Source: Janthinobacterium aquaticum
Lineage (GTDB): Bacteria > Pseudomonadota > Gammaproteobacteria > Burkholderiales > Burkholderiaceae_D
NCBI RefSeq assembly: GCF_009208565.1
Contig: NZ_WFLK01000014.1
Span: 1-64,000, forward strand
Direction of reading: 5' to 3'
DNA: 64,000 nucleotides
The notes under the pieces: model-generated
Databases searched by the model: none
The model's input: only the letters and a program-made list of their open reading frames with translations
Told to the model about the DNA's origin: nothing
Part shown: positions 34,536 through 44,400 of the stretch, in pieces
Position numbering within the stretch: position 1 is the first letter of the stretch
Layout of the letters: the number at the start of each line of letters is the position of its first letter
Position numbers and translations under genes: made by a program

Positions 34536-35987
34536 TTATTTCCCTCCTTGCGCCGTGGCGTCGGGCTTGCTTGCGGCTTGCACCACGAGCGTTTCGGGCT
34601 TGGCCAGTTTGACCGGCAAACCCTTCAAATGGTTCAGCGCCTGCTGCAGCTGGAAGTCGTCCTTGCTGCCAAATTCGAGCGGCTTCTGGGTTTTCTCCAG
34701 CGCGATCATGCGCAGTTGCTCTTCCATTTCATCATTGGCCGGGGTGGCCTTGGCGCTTTCCTGGTCGCGGTCGTTGCTCAGGTGTTTCTGCAAATCGGCT
34801 TCGCGCATGCGCAGGCCATTGAGGCCGTCACCTTCGGCAGTTTCGTCAACCAGCAGGTCGGGCACGATGCCTTTGGCCTGGATCGAGCGGCCGTTGGGCG
34901 TGTAATAGCGTGCAGTGGTCAGCTTGACGGCGGTGTCGGCGGTCAGCTGGCGGATGGTCTGCACCGACCCCTTGCCAAAGGTTTGCGTGCCGATAATGGT
35001 GGCGCGCTTGTAATCCTGCAAGGCGCCGGCCACGATCTCCGAGGCCGAGGCCGAGCCGGTATTGACCAGCACCACCAGCGGCACTTTCTTGACGGCCGCC
35101 GGCAGTTTGGCCAGCGCATCGCCGTCGCTGCGGAAAGAGTAGTCGTCCACGCGGCCATAAAACACCTGGCGCGAGTCCGCTAATTGCCCATTGGTGGACA
35201 CCACCGCTGCGTTGGGCGGCAAAAAAGCGGCCGAGACGCCAATGGCGCCTTGCAGCACGCCGCCCGGATCGTTGCGCAGGTCCAGCACCATGCCTTTGAT
35301 ATTCGGGTCCTGCTTGTACAGGGCCGTAATCTGCGCGGCCAGGTCGTCGACCGTCGGTTCCTGGAACTGCGATACGCGCAGCCAGGCATAACCGGGCTCG
35401 ACCATTTTGGACTTGACGCTCTTCTGGTGGATTTCTTCACGGGTAATGGTAAAGCTCAGCGGCTGCGGCGCATCCTGGCGCGCAATCGTCAGCGTGACTT
35501 TGGTGCCTGGCTCGCCACGCATGCGCTTGATATTGTCGTCCAGGCTGACGCCCTTGACGCTCTGGCCATCGAGACGCGTGATCAGGTCGCCTGCCTTGAT
35601 GCCGGCGCGGTAGGCGGGCGAATCCTCGATCGGCGAGACGATCCTGATATAGCCGTCCTCGCTCTGGCCGATTTCGATGCCCAGGCCGACAAACTTGCCT
35701 TCCGAGCCTTCGCGCAGTTCGGCGTAGGCCTTTTTGTCCAGGTAGGCCGAATGCGGATCGAGCGAGGCCACCATGCCGGCAATCGCTTCAGTCAGCAGTT
35801 TCTTGTCTTCCACCGGCTCCACATAGTCGGACTTGATCAGGCCGAAGACATCGGCCAGCTGGCGCAACTCTTCGAGCGGCAACGCCGGTTCGACGTTTTT
35901 CTGCGCCATCGCTGAAAACTGCAGCGAGACGGCAATGCCTGCTACTACGCCCAGGCCGATCAAGCCGCTGTTTTTAAGTTTGCCCAT
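34536..35987 (-). CDS. Carboxyl-terminal processing protease (S41, CtpA type)
   Basis: A periplasmic serine protease of 483 residues. The N-terminal membrane/signal segment is SGLIGLGVVAGIAVSLQFSA. A PDZ domain lies near residues 90-175 (GLGIEIGQSEDGYIRIVSPIEDSPAY, then GDLITRLDGQSVKG). The S41 catalytic domain has Ser in LVNTGSASASEIVAGALQ and Lys in TQTFGKGSVQT. The family degrades or trims proteins at their C-termini, including peptidoglycan-linked hydrolases in some species. No mepM/nlpD-type neighbour follows it here. Confidence 0.93.
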   Translation of the reverse strand: MGKLKNSGLIGLGVVAGIAVSLQFSAMAQKNVEPALPLEELRQLADVFGLIKSDYVEPVEDKKLLTEAIAGMVASLDPHSAYLDKKAYAELREGSEGKFVGLGIEIGQSEDGYIRIVSPIEDSPAYRAGIKAGDLITRLDGQSVKGVSLDDNIKRMRGEPGTKVTLTIARQDAPQPLSFTITREEIHQKSVKSKMVEPGYAWLRVSQFQEPTVDDLAAQITALYKQDPNIKGMVLDLRNDPGGVLQGAIGVSAAFLPPNAAVVSTNGQLADSRQVFYGRVDDYSFRSDGDALAKLPAAVKKVPLVVLVNTGSASASEIVAGALQDYKRATIIGTQTFGKGSVQTIRQLTADTAVKLTTARYYTPNGRSIQAKGIVPDLLVDETAEGDGLNGLRMREADLQKHLSNDRDQESAKATPANDEMEEQLRMIALEKTQKPLEFGSKDDFQLQQALNHLKGLPVKLAKPETLVVQAASKPDATAQGGK

Positions 35988-36261
35988 GTGTCACCTGTAA
36001 ATGTTGCCAGGGCGCCGGTCCCGGTGGAGCGGCGCCTGACTGAAAGTATAGACCTGAATCTTTCCTGATGTGGAGCGGCAAGGAAAAGCGGCACCACAGG
36101 ACAGTGTAAGGGCGAACGACGCTGCCGCAACTTGCCAAATGTTGCAGCTTTGTAGGCGGCAGATAAGGCAATCTTGAGGGGAGTAAGCATTTGTAAGAGT
36201 CGAAAAAAAGTGTCGCGCCGCATCCTATAGTGGGGCTGCATTCTCGACCCGAAGTGGTTTT

Positions 36262-36291
36262 GCCTGCGTCTGCCGACGCAGGCTTTTTTTT
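36262..36291 (+). terminator. Strong rho-independent terminator in the leader of the Spy-like gene
   Basis: GCCTGCGTC (36262-36270) and GACGCAGGC (36275-36283) form a perfect 9-bp stem with a TGCC loop and eight T's after it. It ends only 13 nt before the ATG at 36305, and GGAGA lies between. No gene on the plus strand ends just upstream, so it may be an attenuator or end a short RNA. The rest of the 317-bp gap (35988-36304) shows no gene; a weak TATAGT box is at 36226. Confidence 0.8.
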
Positions 36292-36304
36292 ATCCGGAGA
36301 ACCG

Positions 36305-36883
36305 ATGACTTTCCCGATTTTTCCTGCCTTCCTGCGCCGCCTTTGCATCGCTTTGCTGCTGGGTAGCGCCACCCACCTGGCCTGCGCCGTGCCCTTGGCC
36401 GAGATGCGGCTGGAAGACCTGCTGCCGATGGCGCCGGACTTCAAGGCCGAACTGAAACTCAATGCCAATCAGCAGATCCTGTGGCAGCAGATGGAAGGCA
36501 GGACGCGCCAGTTGCTGCGTGAGCGCAAGGCGCGCCGCGAACGCCTGCAGGCCAGCGTGCAGCAGGCGTTGGCCAAACCCGGGGTTGAACTGCGTGAGCT
36601 GGTCAGCGGTCTGGATCAGGAAAACGATGCCAGCCTGGCTGAGCAGAAGCAGCTGCGCGCCTGGTGGCTCGATGTCAACGATGCGCTCGATGAAACCCAG
36701 CGCCAGGCGGTGGCCGCTTTTATTGCCGGCCAGATGGCACGCGTGATGGGTGGGGATGGACCGGCGCCGCACGAAGGGCGTGCTCGTGAGGGCGGCGAAC
36801 CGGGCGGGCGCAAGGGCGGCAAGGCTGGCATGGGCGCGGGGATGGGCAATGGCGGCGCCAATATCAGCTTTCCGGGTATGTGA
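36305..36883 (+). CDS. Periplasmic Spy/CpxP-like protein
   Basis: A 192-residue secreted protein starting at ATG 36305 after GGAGAACCG. The signal peptide includes RRLCIALLLGSATHLACA. The mature part is helical and rich in Arg and Gln (LNANQQILWQQMEGRTRQLLRERKARRER). It resembles the LTxxQ-type periplasmic chaperones Spy/CpxP in layout, with a DETQRQAVAAFI segment. The C-terminal tail is Gly-rich (GGKAGMGAGMGNGG). The family assignment is by layout and not certain. Confidence 0.65.
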   Translation: MTFPIFPAFLRRLCIALLLGSATHLACAVPLAEMRLEDLLPMAPDFKAELKLNANQQILWQQMEGRTRQLLRERKARRERLQASVQQALAKPGVELRELVSGLDQENDASLAEQKQLRAWWLDVNDALDETQRQAVAAFIAGQMARVMGGDGPAPHEGRAREGGEPGGRKGGKAGMGAGMGNGGANISFPGM

Positions 36884-37052
36884 ATGTTGCTCAACTGGCC
36901 TGTTTATGTATCGTAAAGTAAAAAACACCAGTTGAACCGGATTGTCGGGGCAGCAGGGTGGTCAAGGGAATGTTGCCATGCTACATTCTTAAACCGCCTG
37001 GCGCGGCGGGCCACCCGCCCGACCTCTTTGACATGCCCCATAAGGACCATCC

Positions 37053-39128
37053 GTGAACCGATATCTCCTGAGCAGCCTGACCCTGACCCTGTTGGCAGCC
37101 TTTGCCCATGCCGCCGAACCGGTGCCAGCCACCGCCGCGCCTACTGTCGCTCCCACCGCAGCTGCTGCTGCAACCGGCCCTGTTTCCGGCATCGAGGTGC
37201 AATATATCGACCCTGCCGTGCGCGTGCAGGACGACTTCTTTACCCACCTGAACGGCAAGTGGCTGGCCACCACCGAAATTCCGGCCGACAAGTCGAGCTG
37301 GGGTTCGTTTGCCAAGCTGCGCGACGACACCACGCCGCAGCTGCGCGGCATTATCGAGGCGACCCAGCAGGACAAGAATAAAAAGGCCGGCTCGGAAGCG
37401 CAGAAAATTGGCGACCTGTACGCCAGCTATATGGATGAAGCGCGCCTGGAAAGCCTGGGCACCAAGCCACTGGCAGGCGAACTGGCCCGCATCCGCGCCT
37501 TGCGCGACAAAAAGGGCGTGCCGGCATTGATCGCCCATCTGACCCAGACCGGCGTGGCCACCCCTTACGCCGTGTATGTGGGCCAGGATGCGCGCGAATC
37601 GACCAAATACGCTGCCTATATCAGCCAGAGCGGCCTGGGCATGCCGGACCGCGATTACTACCTGGAAGCCAAGCAGGCTGGCGTGAAGGAAAAATACCAG
37701 GCGTTTGTTGAAAAAATGCTGACGCTGGCCGGCGATAAAAAAGCCGCTGCGCATGCCAAGGCCATCGTGGCGCTGGAAACCCAGTTGGCTGAAGTGCAAT
37801 GGACCAAGGTCGAGAACCGCGACCCGGTCAAGCGCTACAACAAGACCGCGCTGTCCGAACTGAACAAGCTGACCCCTGGCTACGACCTGAAAGCTGGCCT
37901 GGCCGCCTATGGCATCGCCAATAAGGTCGACTATGTGATCGTCAACCAGCCGAGCTACCTGGCCGGCTTTGACAAGATCCTGGCCAAGACCGACCTCGAC
38001 ACCGTGAAAGCCTATTTCGAATGGCATCTGCTGCGCAGCTACGGCAATTACCTGTCGAAAGACTTTGTCGACCAGAACTTCGGGTTCTATGGCACCGTGC
38101 TGAGCGGCGTGACGGAAAACCAGCCGCGCTGGAAGCGTGGCGTGGCCGCGGTCGACAGCGTGCTGGGCGAAGCCGTCGGCAAGCTGTACGTGGCGCAATA
38201 TTTCCCGCCAGAGCGCAAGGCGCATATGCAGGAGCTGGTAAAAAACGTGCTGGCCGCCTACAAGCAGAGCATCGACACGCTCGACTGGATGGGCCCGGAA
38301 ACCAAGAAGGAAGCGCAAGCCAAGCTGGCCAAGTTCACGCCGAAGATTGCCTACCCGAACGTGTGGCGCGATTACTCCAAGCTGCAGATTGCGCAGGGTG
38401 ACCTGGTGGGCAACATGATGCGCGCCGCCAATTTCGCCACCGCGCGCCAGATCGCCAAGCTGGGCAAGCCGATCGACCGCGAAGAGTGGGGCATGACACC
38501 GCAGACGGTCAACGCCTATTACAGTTCGACCATGAACGAAATCGTGTTCCCGGCCTCGATCCTGCAGCCGCCGTTCTTTGACGCCAATGCCGACGACGCC
38601 GCCAATTACGGCGCCATTGGCGCGGTGATCGGCCATGAAATCAGCCACGGCTTCGACGACAAGGGCAGCCAGTCCGATGGTGACGGCAATCTGCGCGACT
38701 GGTGGACGGCAGAAGATCGCAAGAACTTCTCGGCCAAGGCCGACGCGCTGACCAAGCAGTACGACGGCTATAGCCCGCTGCCAGGCTACAACGTCAACGG
38801 CGCGCTGACGCTGGGCGAGAACATTGCCGACAACTCCGGCGTGGCAATTGCCTACAAGGCCTACAAGATCTCGCTCGGCGGCAAACCTGCGCCGGTGATC
38901 GATGGCCTGACCGGCGACCAGCGCTTCTACATGGGCTTTGGCCAGGTATGGCGCAGCAAAATGCGCGAAGCCCAGCAGATTGTGCAGATCAAGACCGATC
39001 CGCATTCGCCGGGCCAGTACCGCGCCAACGGCACCATGGTCAACCAGCCAGGCTTCTACGAAGCATTTGACGTCAAACCGGGCGACAAGATGTATGTGGC
39101 GCCAGAAAACCGCGTCATTATCTGGTAA
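37053..39128 (+). CDS. M13 family zinc metallopeptidase (PepO/neprilysin-like), copy 1
   Basis: A 691-residue endopeptidase from a GTG start at 37053, preceded by AAGGA. The N-terminal signal peptide (YLLSSLTLTLLAAFAHA) suggests secretion to the periplasm, followed by a Pro/Ala/Thr-rich spacer. The M13 catalytic motifs are present: HExxH in VIGHEISHGFDDKG, the third ligand Glu in LGENIADNSGVAIAY, and the ligand-binding NAYYSS. The C-terminal VAPENRVIIW is typical. It is followed by a close paralogue of similar length. Confidence 0.95.
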   Translation: MNRYLLSSLTLTLLAAFAHAAEPVPATAAPTVAPTAAAAATGPVSGIEVQYIDPAVRVQDDFFTHLNGKWLATTEIPADKSSWGSFAKLRDDTTPQLRGIIEATQQDKNKKAGSEAQKIGDLYASYMDEARLESLGTKPLAGELARIRALRDKKGVPALIAHLTQTGVATPYAVYVGQDARESTKYAAYISQSGLGMPDRDYYLEAKQAGVKEKYQAFVEKMLTLAGDKKAAAHAKAIVALETQLAEVQWTKVENRDPVKRYNKTALSELNKLTPGYDLKAGLAAYGIANKVDYVIVNQPSYLAGFDKILAKTDLDTVKAYFEWHLLRSYGNYLSKDFVDQNFGFYGTVLSGVTENQPRWKRGVAAVDSVLGEAVGKLYVAQYFPPERKAHMQELVKNVLAAYKQSIDTLDWMGPETKKEAQAKLAKFTPKIAYPNVWRDYSKLQIAQGDLVGNMMRAANFATARQIAKLGKPIDREEWGMTPQTVNAYYSSTMNEIVFPASILQPPFFDANADDAANYGAIGAVIGHEISHGFDDKGSQSDGDGNLRDWWTAEDRKNFSAKADALTKQYDGYSPLPGYNVNGALTLGENIADNSGVAIAYKAYKISLGGKPAPVIDGLTGDQRFYMGFGQVWRSKMREAQQIVQIKTDPHSPGQYRANGTMVNQPGFYEAFDVKPGDKMYVAPENRVIIW

Positions 39129-39145
39129 GCCAAAGTAGCAACAGG

Positions 39146-39171
39146 AAAGACCGCCGCGTGCGGTCTTTTTT
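39146..39171 (+). terminator. Rho-independent terminator between the two M13 genes
   Basis: AGACCGC (39148-39154) and GCGGTCT (39160-39166) form a 7-bp stem with a small loop, followed by a T-run to 39171. It separates the two M13 peptidase genes, so they have their own transcripts. Confidence 0.85.
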
Positions 39172-39283
39172 GCATTCAAGACACTTTTTTGTACTGCTGC
39201 GGCTGCGTGTGCTACAGTCAAAAACCGGGCCAGAAGCCTAGGGCGTTCTGACCCTTATATTCCACACAATATAAAGGATTACC

Positions 39284-41347
39284 GTGAATCGTTATCTGTT
39301 AAGTGCATTGACCCTGAGCCTGCTCGCTGGCGTATCCGGCATGGCTGGCGCGGCTGACGCGAAAAAGCCGGTGGCCGCCGCTGCTGCGCCGGCTGGCCTG
39401 GTATCGGGGGTGGAAGTGCAATATATCGACCCTGCCGTACGCGCCCAGGACGACCTGTTTCAGCACCTGAACGGCAAGTGGCTGAGCGAAACCGTGATCC
39501 CGGCCGACAAATCGAGCTGGGGCAGCTTTGCCAAGCTGGCTGACGATACGCAAACCCAGTTGCGCGCCATTATCGAAGGCGCAGCGGCCGACAAGAACGC
39601 GGCAGCGGGCTCGAACACGCAAAAAATCGGCGACTTCTACACCAGCTTCATGGATGAAGCCCGTCTGGAAAGCCTGGGCTTGACCCCTTTGAACGCCGAA
39701 CTGGCCAAGATTGCCGCGCTGCAGGACAAGAAAGAACTGCCTTCCGTCATCGCCCACTTCAGCAAGCTGGGCGTGACCTCGCCATATGATTTCGGCATCC
39801 ACCAGGACGCCAAAGATTCCACCAAGTACGTTGCCGACATCGGCCAGAGTGGCCTGGGCCTGCCTGACCGCGACTATTACCTGGAAGAAGGCAAGGCCGA
39901 CACCCGCGCCAAATACCTGGCCCACGTGGAAAAAATGCTGAGCCTGGCCGGCGACAAGAACGCCGCCGCCAACGCCAAGGCCATCCTGGCGCTGGAAACC
40001 GAGATCGCCAAGGCGCAGTGGAGCAATGTACAGAACCGCGACCCGATCAAGACCTACAACAAGGTTGAACTGGGCAAGCTGGCGGAAGTCGCACCAGGCT
40101 ATGACTGGGCCACCTACCTGAAAGACACCGGCATCGCCGGCAAGGTCAGCTATGTGATCGTTAGCCAGCCCAGCTATCTGAAAGGCTTTGCCGAGATCGC
40201 CAACAAGACCCCGCTCGAGACCTGGAAAGCCTACTTCCAGTGGCATCTGCTGCACGCCAACGCCAGCTATCTGTCGAAAGCGTTTGTCGACGAGAACTTT
40301 GCTTTCTATGGCACCACCCTGACGGGTGTAACGGAAATGCGTCCGCGCTGGAAGCGTGGCGTGAGCGCGGTGGAAGGCGCGCTGGGCGAAGCCGTGGGCC
40401 AGCTGTATGTGGAGCAATACTTCCCGGCCGACCGCAAGGTGCGCATGGAAGAGCTGGTCGGCAACCTGATGAAAGCCTACAAGCAAAGCATCGACAAGCT
40501 CGACTGGATGAGCCCGGCGACCAAGAAACAGGCACAGATCAAGCTGGCCAAATTCACCACCAAGATCGGCTACCCGAACAAATGGCGCGACTACTCGGCG
40601 CTGACGGTCTCGAAAGACGACCTGATCGGCAATATCCAGCGCTCGCATCTGGTGTCGTACAACCGCGAACTGAACAAGCTGGGCCAGCCGATCGACCGCG
40701 ACGAATGGGGCATGACGCCGCAGACTGTCAACGCCTATTACAACCCGGAAATGAACGAAATCGTCTTCCCGGCATCGATCCTGCAAGCCCCGTTCTTTGA
40801 CGCCAAGGCGGACGACGCCGTCAACTATGGCGCCATCGGCGCCGTGATCGGCCATGAAATCAGCCATGGCTTCGACGACCAGGGCGCGCAATACGATGGC
40901 GACGGCAATCTGCGCGATTGGTGGAGCAAGTCCGACCACAAGAACTTCGCCGCCAAGACCAAGCAGCTGGTGGCGCAGTACAACAGCTTCAGCCCGGTGC
41001 CCGGCCACCATGTCAATGGCGAACTGACCCTCGGTGAAAACATTGCCGACAACTCGGGCCTGGCAATTGCCTACAAGGCATACAAGCTGTCGCTGAACGG
41101 CAAGAAAGCGCCAGTGATCGACGGCTTGACCGGCGAACAGCGTTTCTACGCCGGCTTTGCTCAGGTATGGCGCATGAAAATGCGTGAAGCACAGCAACTG
41201 GTCCTGCTGAAAACCGACCCGCACTCGCCAGGCCAGTTCCGCGCCAACGGCACCGTGCGCAACCAGCCAGGTTTCTATGACGCGTTTGGCGTCAAACCGG
41301 GCGACAAGCTGTACCTGCCACCAAAAGACCGCGTGATCATGTGGTAA
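39284..41347 (+). CDS. M13 family zinc metallopeptidase (PepO/neprilysin-like), copy 2
   Basis: A 687-residue paralogue of the upstream gene, also with a GTG start (39284, after AAGGA) and a signal peptide (YLLSALTLSLLAGVSGMAGA). The first motif GVEVQYIDPAVRAQDDLF and the HExxH in VIGHEISHGFDDQG match copy 1 closely, and so does the Glu ligand in LGENIADNSGLAIAY. The two have many identical stretches, so they come from a tandem duplication. Substrates may differ; this cannot be judged from sequence. It ends just before a terminator. Confidence 0.95.
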   Translation: MNRYLLSALTLSLLAGVSGMAGAADAKKPVAAAAAPAGLVSGVEVQYIDPAVRAQDDLFQHLNGKWLSETVIPADKSSWGSFAKLADDTQTQLRAIIEGAAADKNAAAGSNTQKIGDFYTSFMDEARLESLGLTPLNAELAKIAALQDKKELPSVIAHFSKLGVTSPYDFGIHQDAKDSTKYVADIGQSGLGLPDRDYYLEEGKADTRAKYLAHVEKMLSLAGDKNAAANAKAILALETEIAKAQWSNVQNRDPIKTYNKVELGKLAEVAPGYDWATYLKDTGIAGKVSYVIVSQPSYLKGFAEIANKTPLETWKAYFQWHLLHANASYLSKAFVDENFAFYGTTLTGVTEMRPRWKRGVSAVEGALGEAVGQLYVEQYFPADRKVRMEELVGNLMKAYKQSIDKLDWMSPATKKQAQIKLAKFTTKIGYPNKWRDYSALTVSKDDLIGNIQRSHLVSYNRELNKLGQPIDRDEWGMTPQTVNAYYNPEMNEIVFPASILQAPFFDAKADDAVNYGAIGAVIGHEISHGFDDQGAQYDGDGNLRDWWSKSDHKNFAAKTKQLVAQYNSFSPVPGHHVNGELTLGENIADNSGLAIAYKAYKLSLNGKKAPVIDGLTGEQRFYAGFAQVWRMKMREAQQLVLLKTDPHSPGQFRANGTVRNQPGFYDAFGVKPGDKLYLPPKDRVIMW

Positions 41348-41376
41348 GACCGCTGTTGTAAAACTGTTGCAATTGA

Positions 41377-41411
41377 AGCCGCCCCGCTGACACCAGCCGG
41401 GCGGCTTTTTC
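41377..41411 (+). terminator. Rho-independent terminator after the second M13 gene
   Basis: AGCCGCCC (41377-41384) and GGGCGGCT (41399-41406) form a perfect 8-bp stem around a 14-nt loop, followed by TTTTT. Confidence 0.88.
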
Positions 41412-41563
41412 ATTGTGCGGGCGCACCAAACCAGAGATGCAAGTTTGAAAAGATTGATCTTTCGCAGATTGACTTTGCTTATTGGAAAGAATATATCTCG
41501 CACCAGCATGGCGCCGCATCGGGTGGCGCTGGCATCCATGTTCATTCGCTCAAGGGGCCCATC

Positions 41564-43477
41564 TTGAACAATCTGTTCCGTACCAGCCAGGCACGCTTCA
41601 TCGCCTTATTCAGCCTGATTTTCCTGCTGTTGCTGGGACTGACCCTGGCAGTGATTCATTTTTTTGTCACCCCTGACCTCAAGCGCACCGAATCGCTGGT
41701 GGTTGCCTCCAGCGTCAACGCCATTGCCACGCGCATCGGCGAGCAGCTGCGCCAGGTCGAGGCGCAGTCACGCAGCATTACCCAGAGCGTGCCCTTGATG
41801 GACAGCGCCACCATCGACGTGCTGCTGCCCGGCCTGGTAGATCAGAATTCCGATCCCAACGTGTTTGGCGGCGGCATCTGGCCATTGCCCAACCAGCGTG
41901 AGCAGGGCCGCGAAAAGTTCTCCACCTTCGTGGCGCGCGATGGCGCCAACAAGCTGGTTTTCAACACGCACTGGAATTCGCCGGAATCGCTGAAGTACTT
42001 CGAGCAGAGCTGGTTTCTCGGTGGACTGAAGTCGCCGCGTGGCCATTGCACCTGGGCCAACGCCTACCAGGACGACGCCAGCCCGCAGCCACGCACCAAC
42101 TGCGCCATGCCGATCTACAAGGGCGACCAGCTGTTCGGCGTGTCGACCATCGACGTGACGCTGGGCTTTTTCAACCGCCTGGTGGCCGACATGGAGCAAA
42201 AGCTCAACGGCCAGATCATGATCATTGAACGCGACGGCAAGATCGTCAGCAACACGACTTATATCAAGAGCGATATCGTGCTGAAAAAAGTGGCAGATCT
42301 GGCCAGTTCTTCGCCGATGGCAGCCGAATTGGCGCGCCTCCTGCCGGAGCTGAACAAGCAGGCCACCCTGGAATCGGACTACGACAGCAACGGCGAAGCG
42401 CGCACCATGCTGGTCACGGCCATTCCCGGCAGCCCGTGGCTGCTAGCCACTTCCCTACCGACCAGTTCGCTCACGCAGCAAAGCCGGCGCATTCTGGGCA
42501 AGCTGGGCGCAGTGCAGATCCCGGTTGCCATCTTGCTGTTTGTGATGTGCATCGGCGGCATTCGCCTCTTCATGGGCCGCTTGTCTGCGCTGAAGGACAA
42601 TATCGACGCCCTGTCGGCCGGTGACGCCGACCTGAGCCGTCGCCTGCCAGCCGGTGGCGGCAGCGAGTTCGATGCCGTTGCCACCAGCTTCAACAGCTTT
42701 ATCGGGCGCCTGCAGACGATGATCGGTGAAATTGGCCGCAGCACCGGTTCGATCGCGCTCGCTTCACGCGAGATTGCCAGCGGTAACCAGGACCTGTCGA
42801 GCCGCACCGAAAGCCAGGCCAGCGCGCTCGAAGAGACCGCCTCTTCGATGGAGCAGCTGACCAGCACCGTCAAGCAGAACGTCAGCAGCGGCACCCAGGC
42901 CAATCGGCTGGCACTCGACGCGTCCAAGGTTGCCGCCCAGGGCGGCGCCGTGGTAACGCAAGTGGTGCAGACGATGGGCGCAATCGAAGCCTCATCGAAG
43001 AAGATCGTCGATATTATCAGCGTCATCGACGGCATCGCGTTCCAGACCAATATCCTGGCGCTGAACGCGGCAGTGGAGGCGGCGCGCGCCGGTGAGCAGG
43101 GCAGGGGTTTTGCCGTAGTCGCCTCGGAAGTACGCAGCCTGGCGCAACGCTCGGCTGCAGCGGCCAAGGAAATCGGCGCGCTGATTGCCGAGTCGGTGCA
43201 CAACGTCGATGCTGGCAGCAAGCTCGTTACCCAGGCCGGTTCCACCATGAGCGAGATCGTTGCCGGCACCGACAAGGTCGCTGCCATTCTCGGTGAAATC
43301 ATGCTGGCCAGCCAGGAGCAGGACATCGGCATCGGCCAGGTCAACCAGGCCATCGCGCAGCTTGATGACGCTACCCAGCAAAACGCGGCGCTGGTGGAAC
43401 AGGCTGCCGCCGCTGCGCACTCGATGCAGGAACAGGCGGGCAGGCTGGAACAGATCGTCTCGGCCTTCAAGCTGTAG
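41564..43477 (+). CDS. Methyl-accepting chemotaxis protein with Cache-type sensor, 637 aa
   Basis: A membrane chemoreceptor. No ATG fits the frame; TTG at 41564 is 6 nt after AAGGGG and is the likely start. Membrane helices lie at the N-terminus ([23 protein letters not shown]) and near residue 320 ([18 protein letters not shown]). Between them is a ~280-residue periplasmic Cache domain (WSLTTSW-like pattern with [23 protein letters not shown]). A HAMP region, a long coiled coil and the conserved tip ([20 protein letters not shown]) follow. No C-terminal CheR-docking pentapeptide is visible. Confidence 0.93.
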   Translation: MNNLFRTSQARFIALFSLIFLLLLGLTLAVIHFFVTPDLKRTESLVVASSVNAIATRIGEQLRQVEAQSRSITQSVPLMDSATIDVLLPGLVDQNSDPNVFGGGIWPLPNQREQGREKFSTFVARDGANKLVFNTHWNSPESLKYFEQSWFLGGLKSPRGHCTWANAYQDDASPQPRTNCAMPIYKGDQLFGVSTIDVTLGFFNRLVADMEQKLNGQIMIIERDGKIVSNTTYIKSDIVLKKVADLASSSPMAAELARLLPELNKQATLESDYDSNGEARTMLVTAIPGSPWLLATSLPTSSLTQQSRRILGKLGAVQIPVAILLFVMCIGGIRLFMGRLSALKDNIDALSAGDADLSRRLPAGGGSEFDAVATSFNSFIGRLQTMIGEIGRSTGSIALASREIASGNQDLSSRTESQASALEETASSMEQLTSTVKQNVSSGTQANRLALDASKVAAQGGAVVTQVVQTMGAIEASSKKIVDIISVIDGIAFQTNILALNAAVEAARAGEQGRGFAVVASEVRSLAQRSAAAAKEIGALIAESVHNVDAGSKLVTQAGSTMSEIVAGTDKVAAILGEIMLASQEQDIGIGQVNQAIAQLDDATQQNAALVEQAAAAAHSMQEQAGRLEQIVSAFKL

Positions 43478-43493
43478 CGCGGAAGCAGGGACG

Positions 43494-43527
43494 AAAAAAA
43501 ACCACCAGTGCGCTGGTGGTTTTTTCT
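43494..43527. terminator. Bidirectional rho-independent terminator
   Basis: ACCACCAG (43501-43508) and CTGGTGGT (43513-43520) form a perfect 8-bp stem with a TGCG loop, with an A-run on the left and a T-run on the right. It serves both the chemoreceptor gene and the cytochrome c gene, whose 3' ends face each other. Confidence 0.92.
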
Positions 43528-43540
43528 TTACTGGCCAGGC

Positions 43541-44125
43541 TTATTTGGCTGGCGCTGCTGCAGGTGCCGAGGCAGCTTCGGCGGCCGGTGCGGCGCCATC
43601 GGCAGGCGCTGCTGCAGCCGGTGCTTCCGGCTCCTTGAACTTGCCACCCGACGCATTGGCGATATACACCACGGCGCGCGCCACTTCCACATCATCAAGA
43701 TCGGGATTGCCGCCCTTGGCCGGCATCGCGCGCAGGCCTTCGATCGCATGTTTCACGACCGTCTCATAGCCTTGCGCCAGGCGCGCCGACCAGGCGCCTG
43801 CATCGCCGAACTTCGGCGCACCGGCCACGCTAGCGCCATGGCAGGCCACGCAGGTAGAGGTATAGATGGCTTCGCCGCTCTGCAGCACTTTCGGACCGCT
43901 GGCATCCTTGAAGGTAAAGCCCTGGTCTGCTACAGGACTTAAGCGAGCGGCAATGGCGTCATCGGTCTGGCTGTCCGACCCGGCGCCTGTCAGTTTCTGG
44001 GTCGTGACGAATTGCACCAGCAGGATAATGCCGATGACCGTCACCAGGAAAAAACCGATGACGGCCATGGCCAGTTGCTTAGGCGTTTTGATCGCTGATT
44101 GTTGTTCGTTATGTGCGTCGCTCAT
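43541..44125 (-). CDS. Membrane-anchored class I cytochrome c (c5-like)
   Basis: A 194-residue electron carrier starting at ATG 44125. One membrane helix near residues 18-38 (LAMAVIGFFLVTVIGIILLVQF) anchors it. The haem-binding CxxCH is in YTSTCVACHGASVAGAPKFGD, with the distal Met likely in GLRAMPAKGGNPDLDDVE. The C-terminal tail is a low-complexity Ala/Pro stretch of ~35 residues (APAAAAPADGAAPA region). The layout is that of c5-type cytochromes of respiratory chains. The partner is unknown. Confidence 0.9.
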   Translation of the reverse strand: MSDAHNEQQSAIKTPKQLAMAVIGFFLVTVIGIILLVQFVTTQKLTGAGSDSQTDDAIAARLSPVADQGFTFKDASGPKVLQSGEAIYTSTCVACHGASVAGAPKFGDAGAWSARLAQGYETVVKHAIEGLRAMPAKGGNPDLDDVEVARAVVYIANASGGKFKEPEAPAAAAPADGAAPAAEAASAPAAAPAK

Positions 44126-44324
44126 GATGTCCTTAGTCCAGATTCGAAACCGTTGGCTGTGTCTTGGCATTTTTACATGCCTGGATATAAACCTTGATGT
44201 AACTCACGATTATAGGCACAAAAAATAGGCAGTGGCATGCATTTGCCGGCGATACGACAGTTTCCGTAGACGCAGGTAAAGAAAAACGGTATCCTTCGCC
44301 TCACTTCTGAAATTCCCCCCTCAT

Positions 44325-44400
44325 GCGGCTGTAGCTCAGTGGATAGAGTATTGGCCTCCGAAGCCAAGGGTCGTGGGTTCGATCCCCGCCAGCCGCACCA
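44325..44400 (+). tRNA. tRNA-Arg, anticodon CCG
   Basis: A 76-nt tRNA with encoded CCA. The acceptor stem GCGGCTG pairs with CAGCCGC, and the D arm has AGCTCAGTGGATAGAG. The anticodon stem TTGGC/GCCAA encloses the loop CTCCGAA, with CCG at 44358-44360. The T arm is GTGGGTTCGATCCCC. It decodes CGG. It stands alone; no other tRNA is close by. Confidence 0.97.

Noticed and set aside
36981..39221. 746-aa open frame on the minus strand across the first M13 peptidase gene
   Set aside because: It is a mirror frame of a GC-rich gene. The plus strand carries all M13 motifs, signal peptide and ribosome site, while the minus frame shows no domain.
39299..41545. 748-aa open frame on the minus strand across the second M13 gene
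   Set aside because: Same reason; it looks similar to the first mirror frame only because the two peptidase genes are paralogues.
44325..44400. tRNA-Arg gene as an integration site
   Set aside because: No second copy of the 3' end of the tRNA and no integrase gene were seen in the window.
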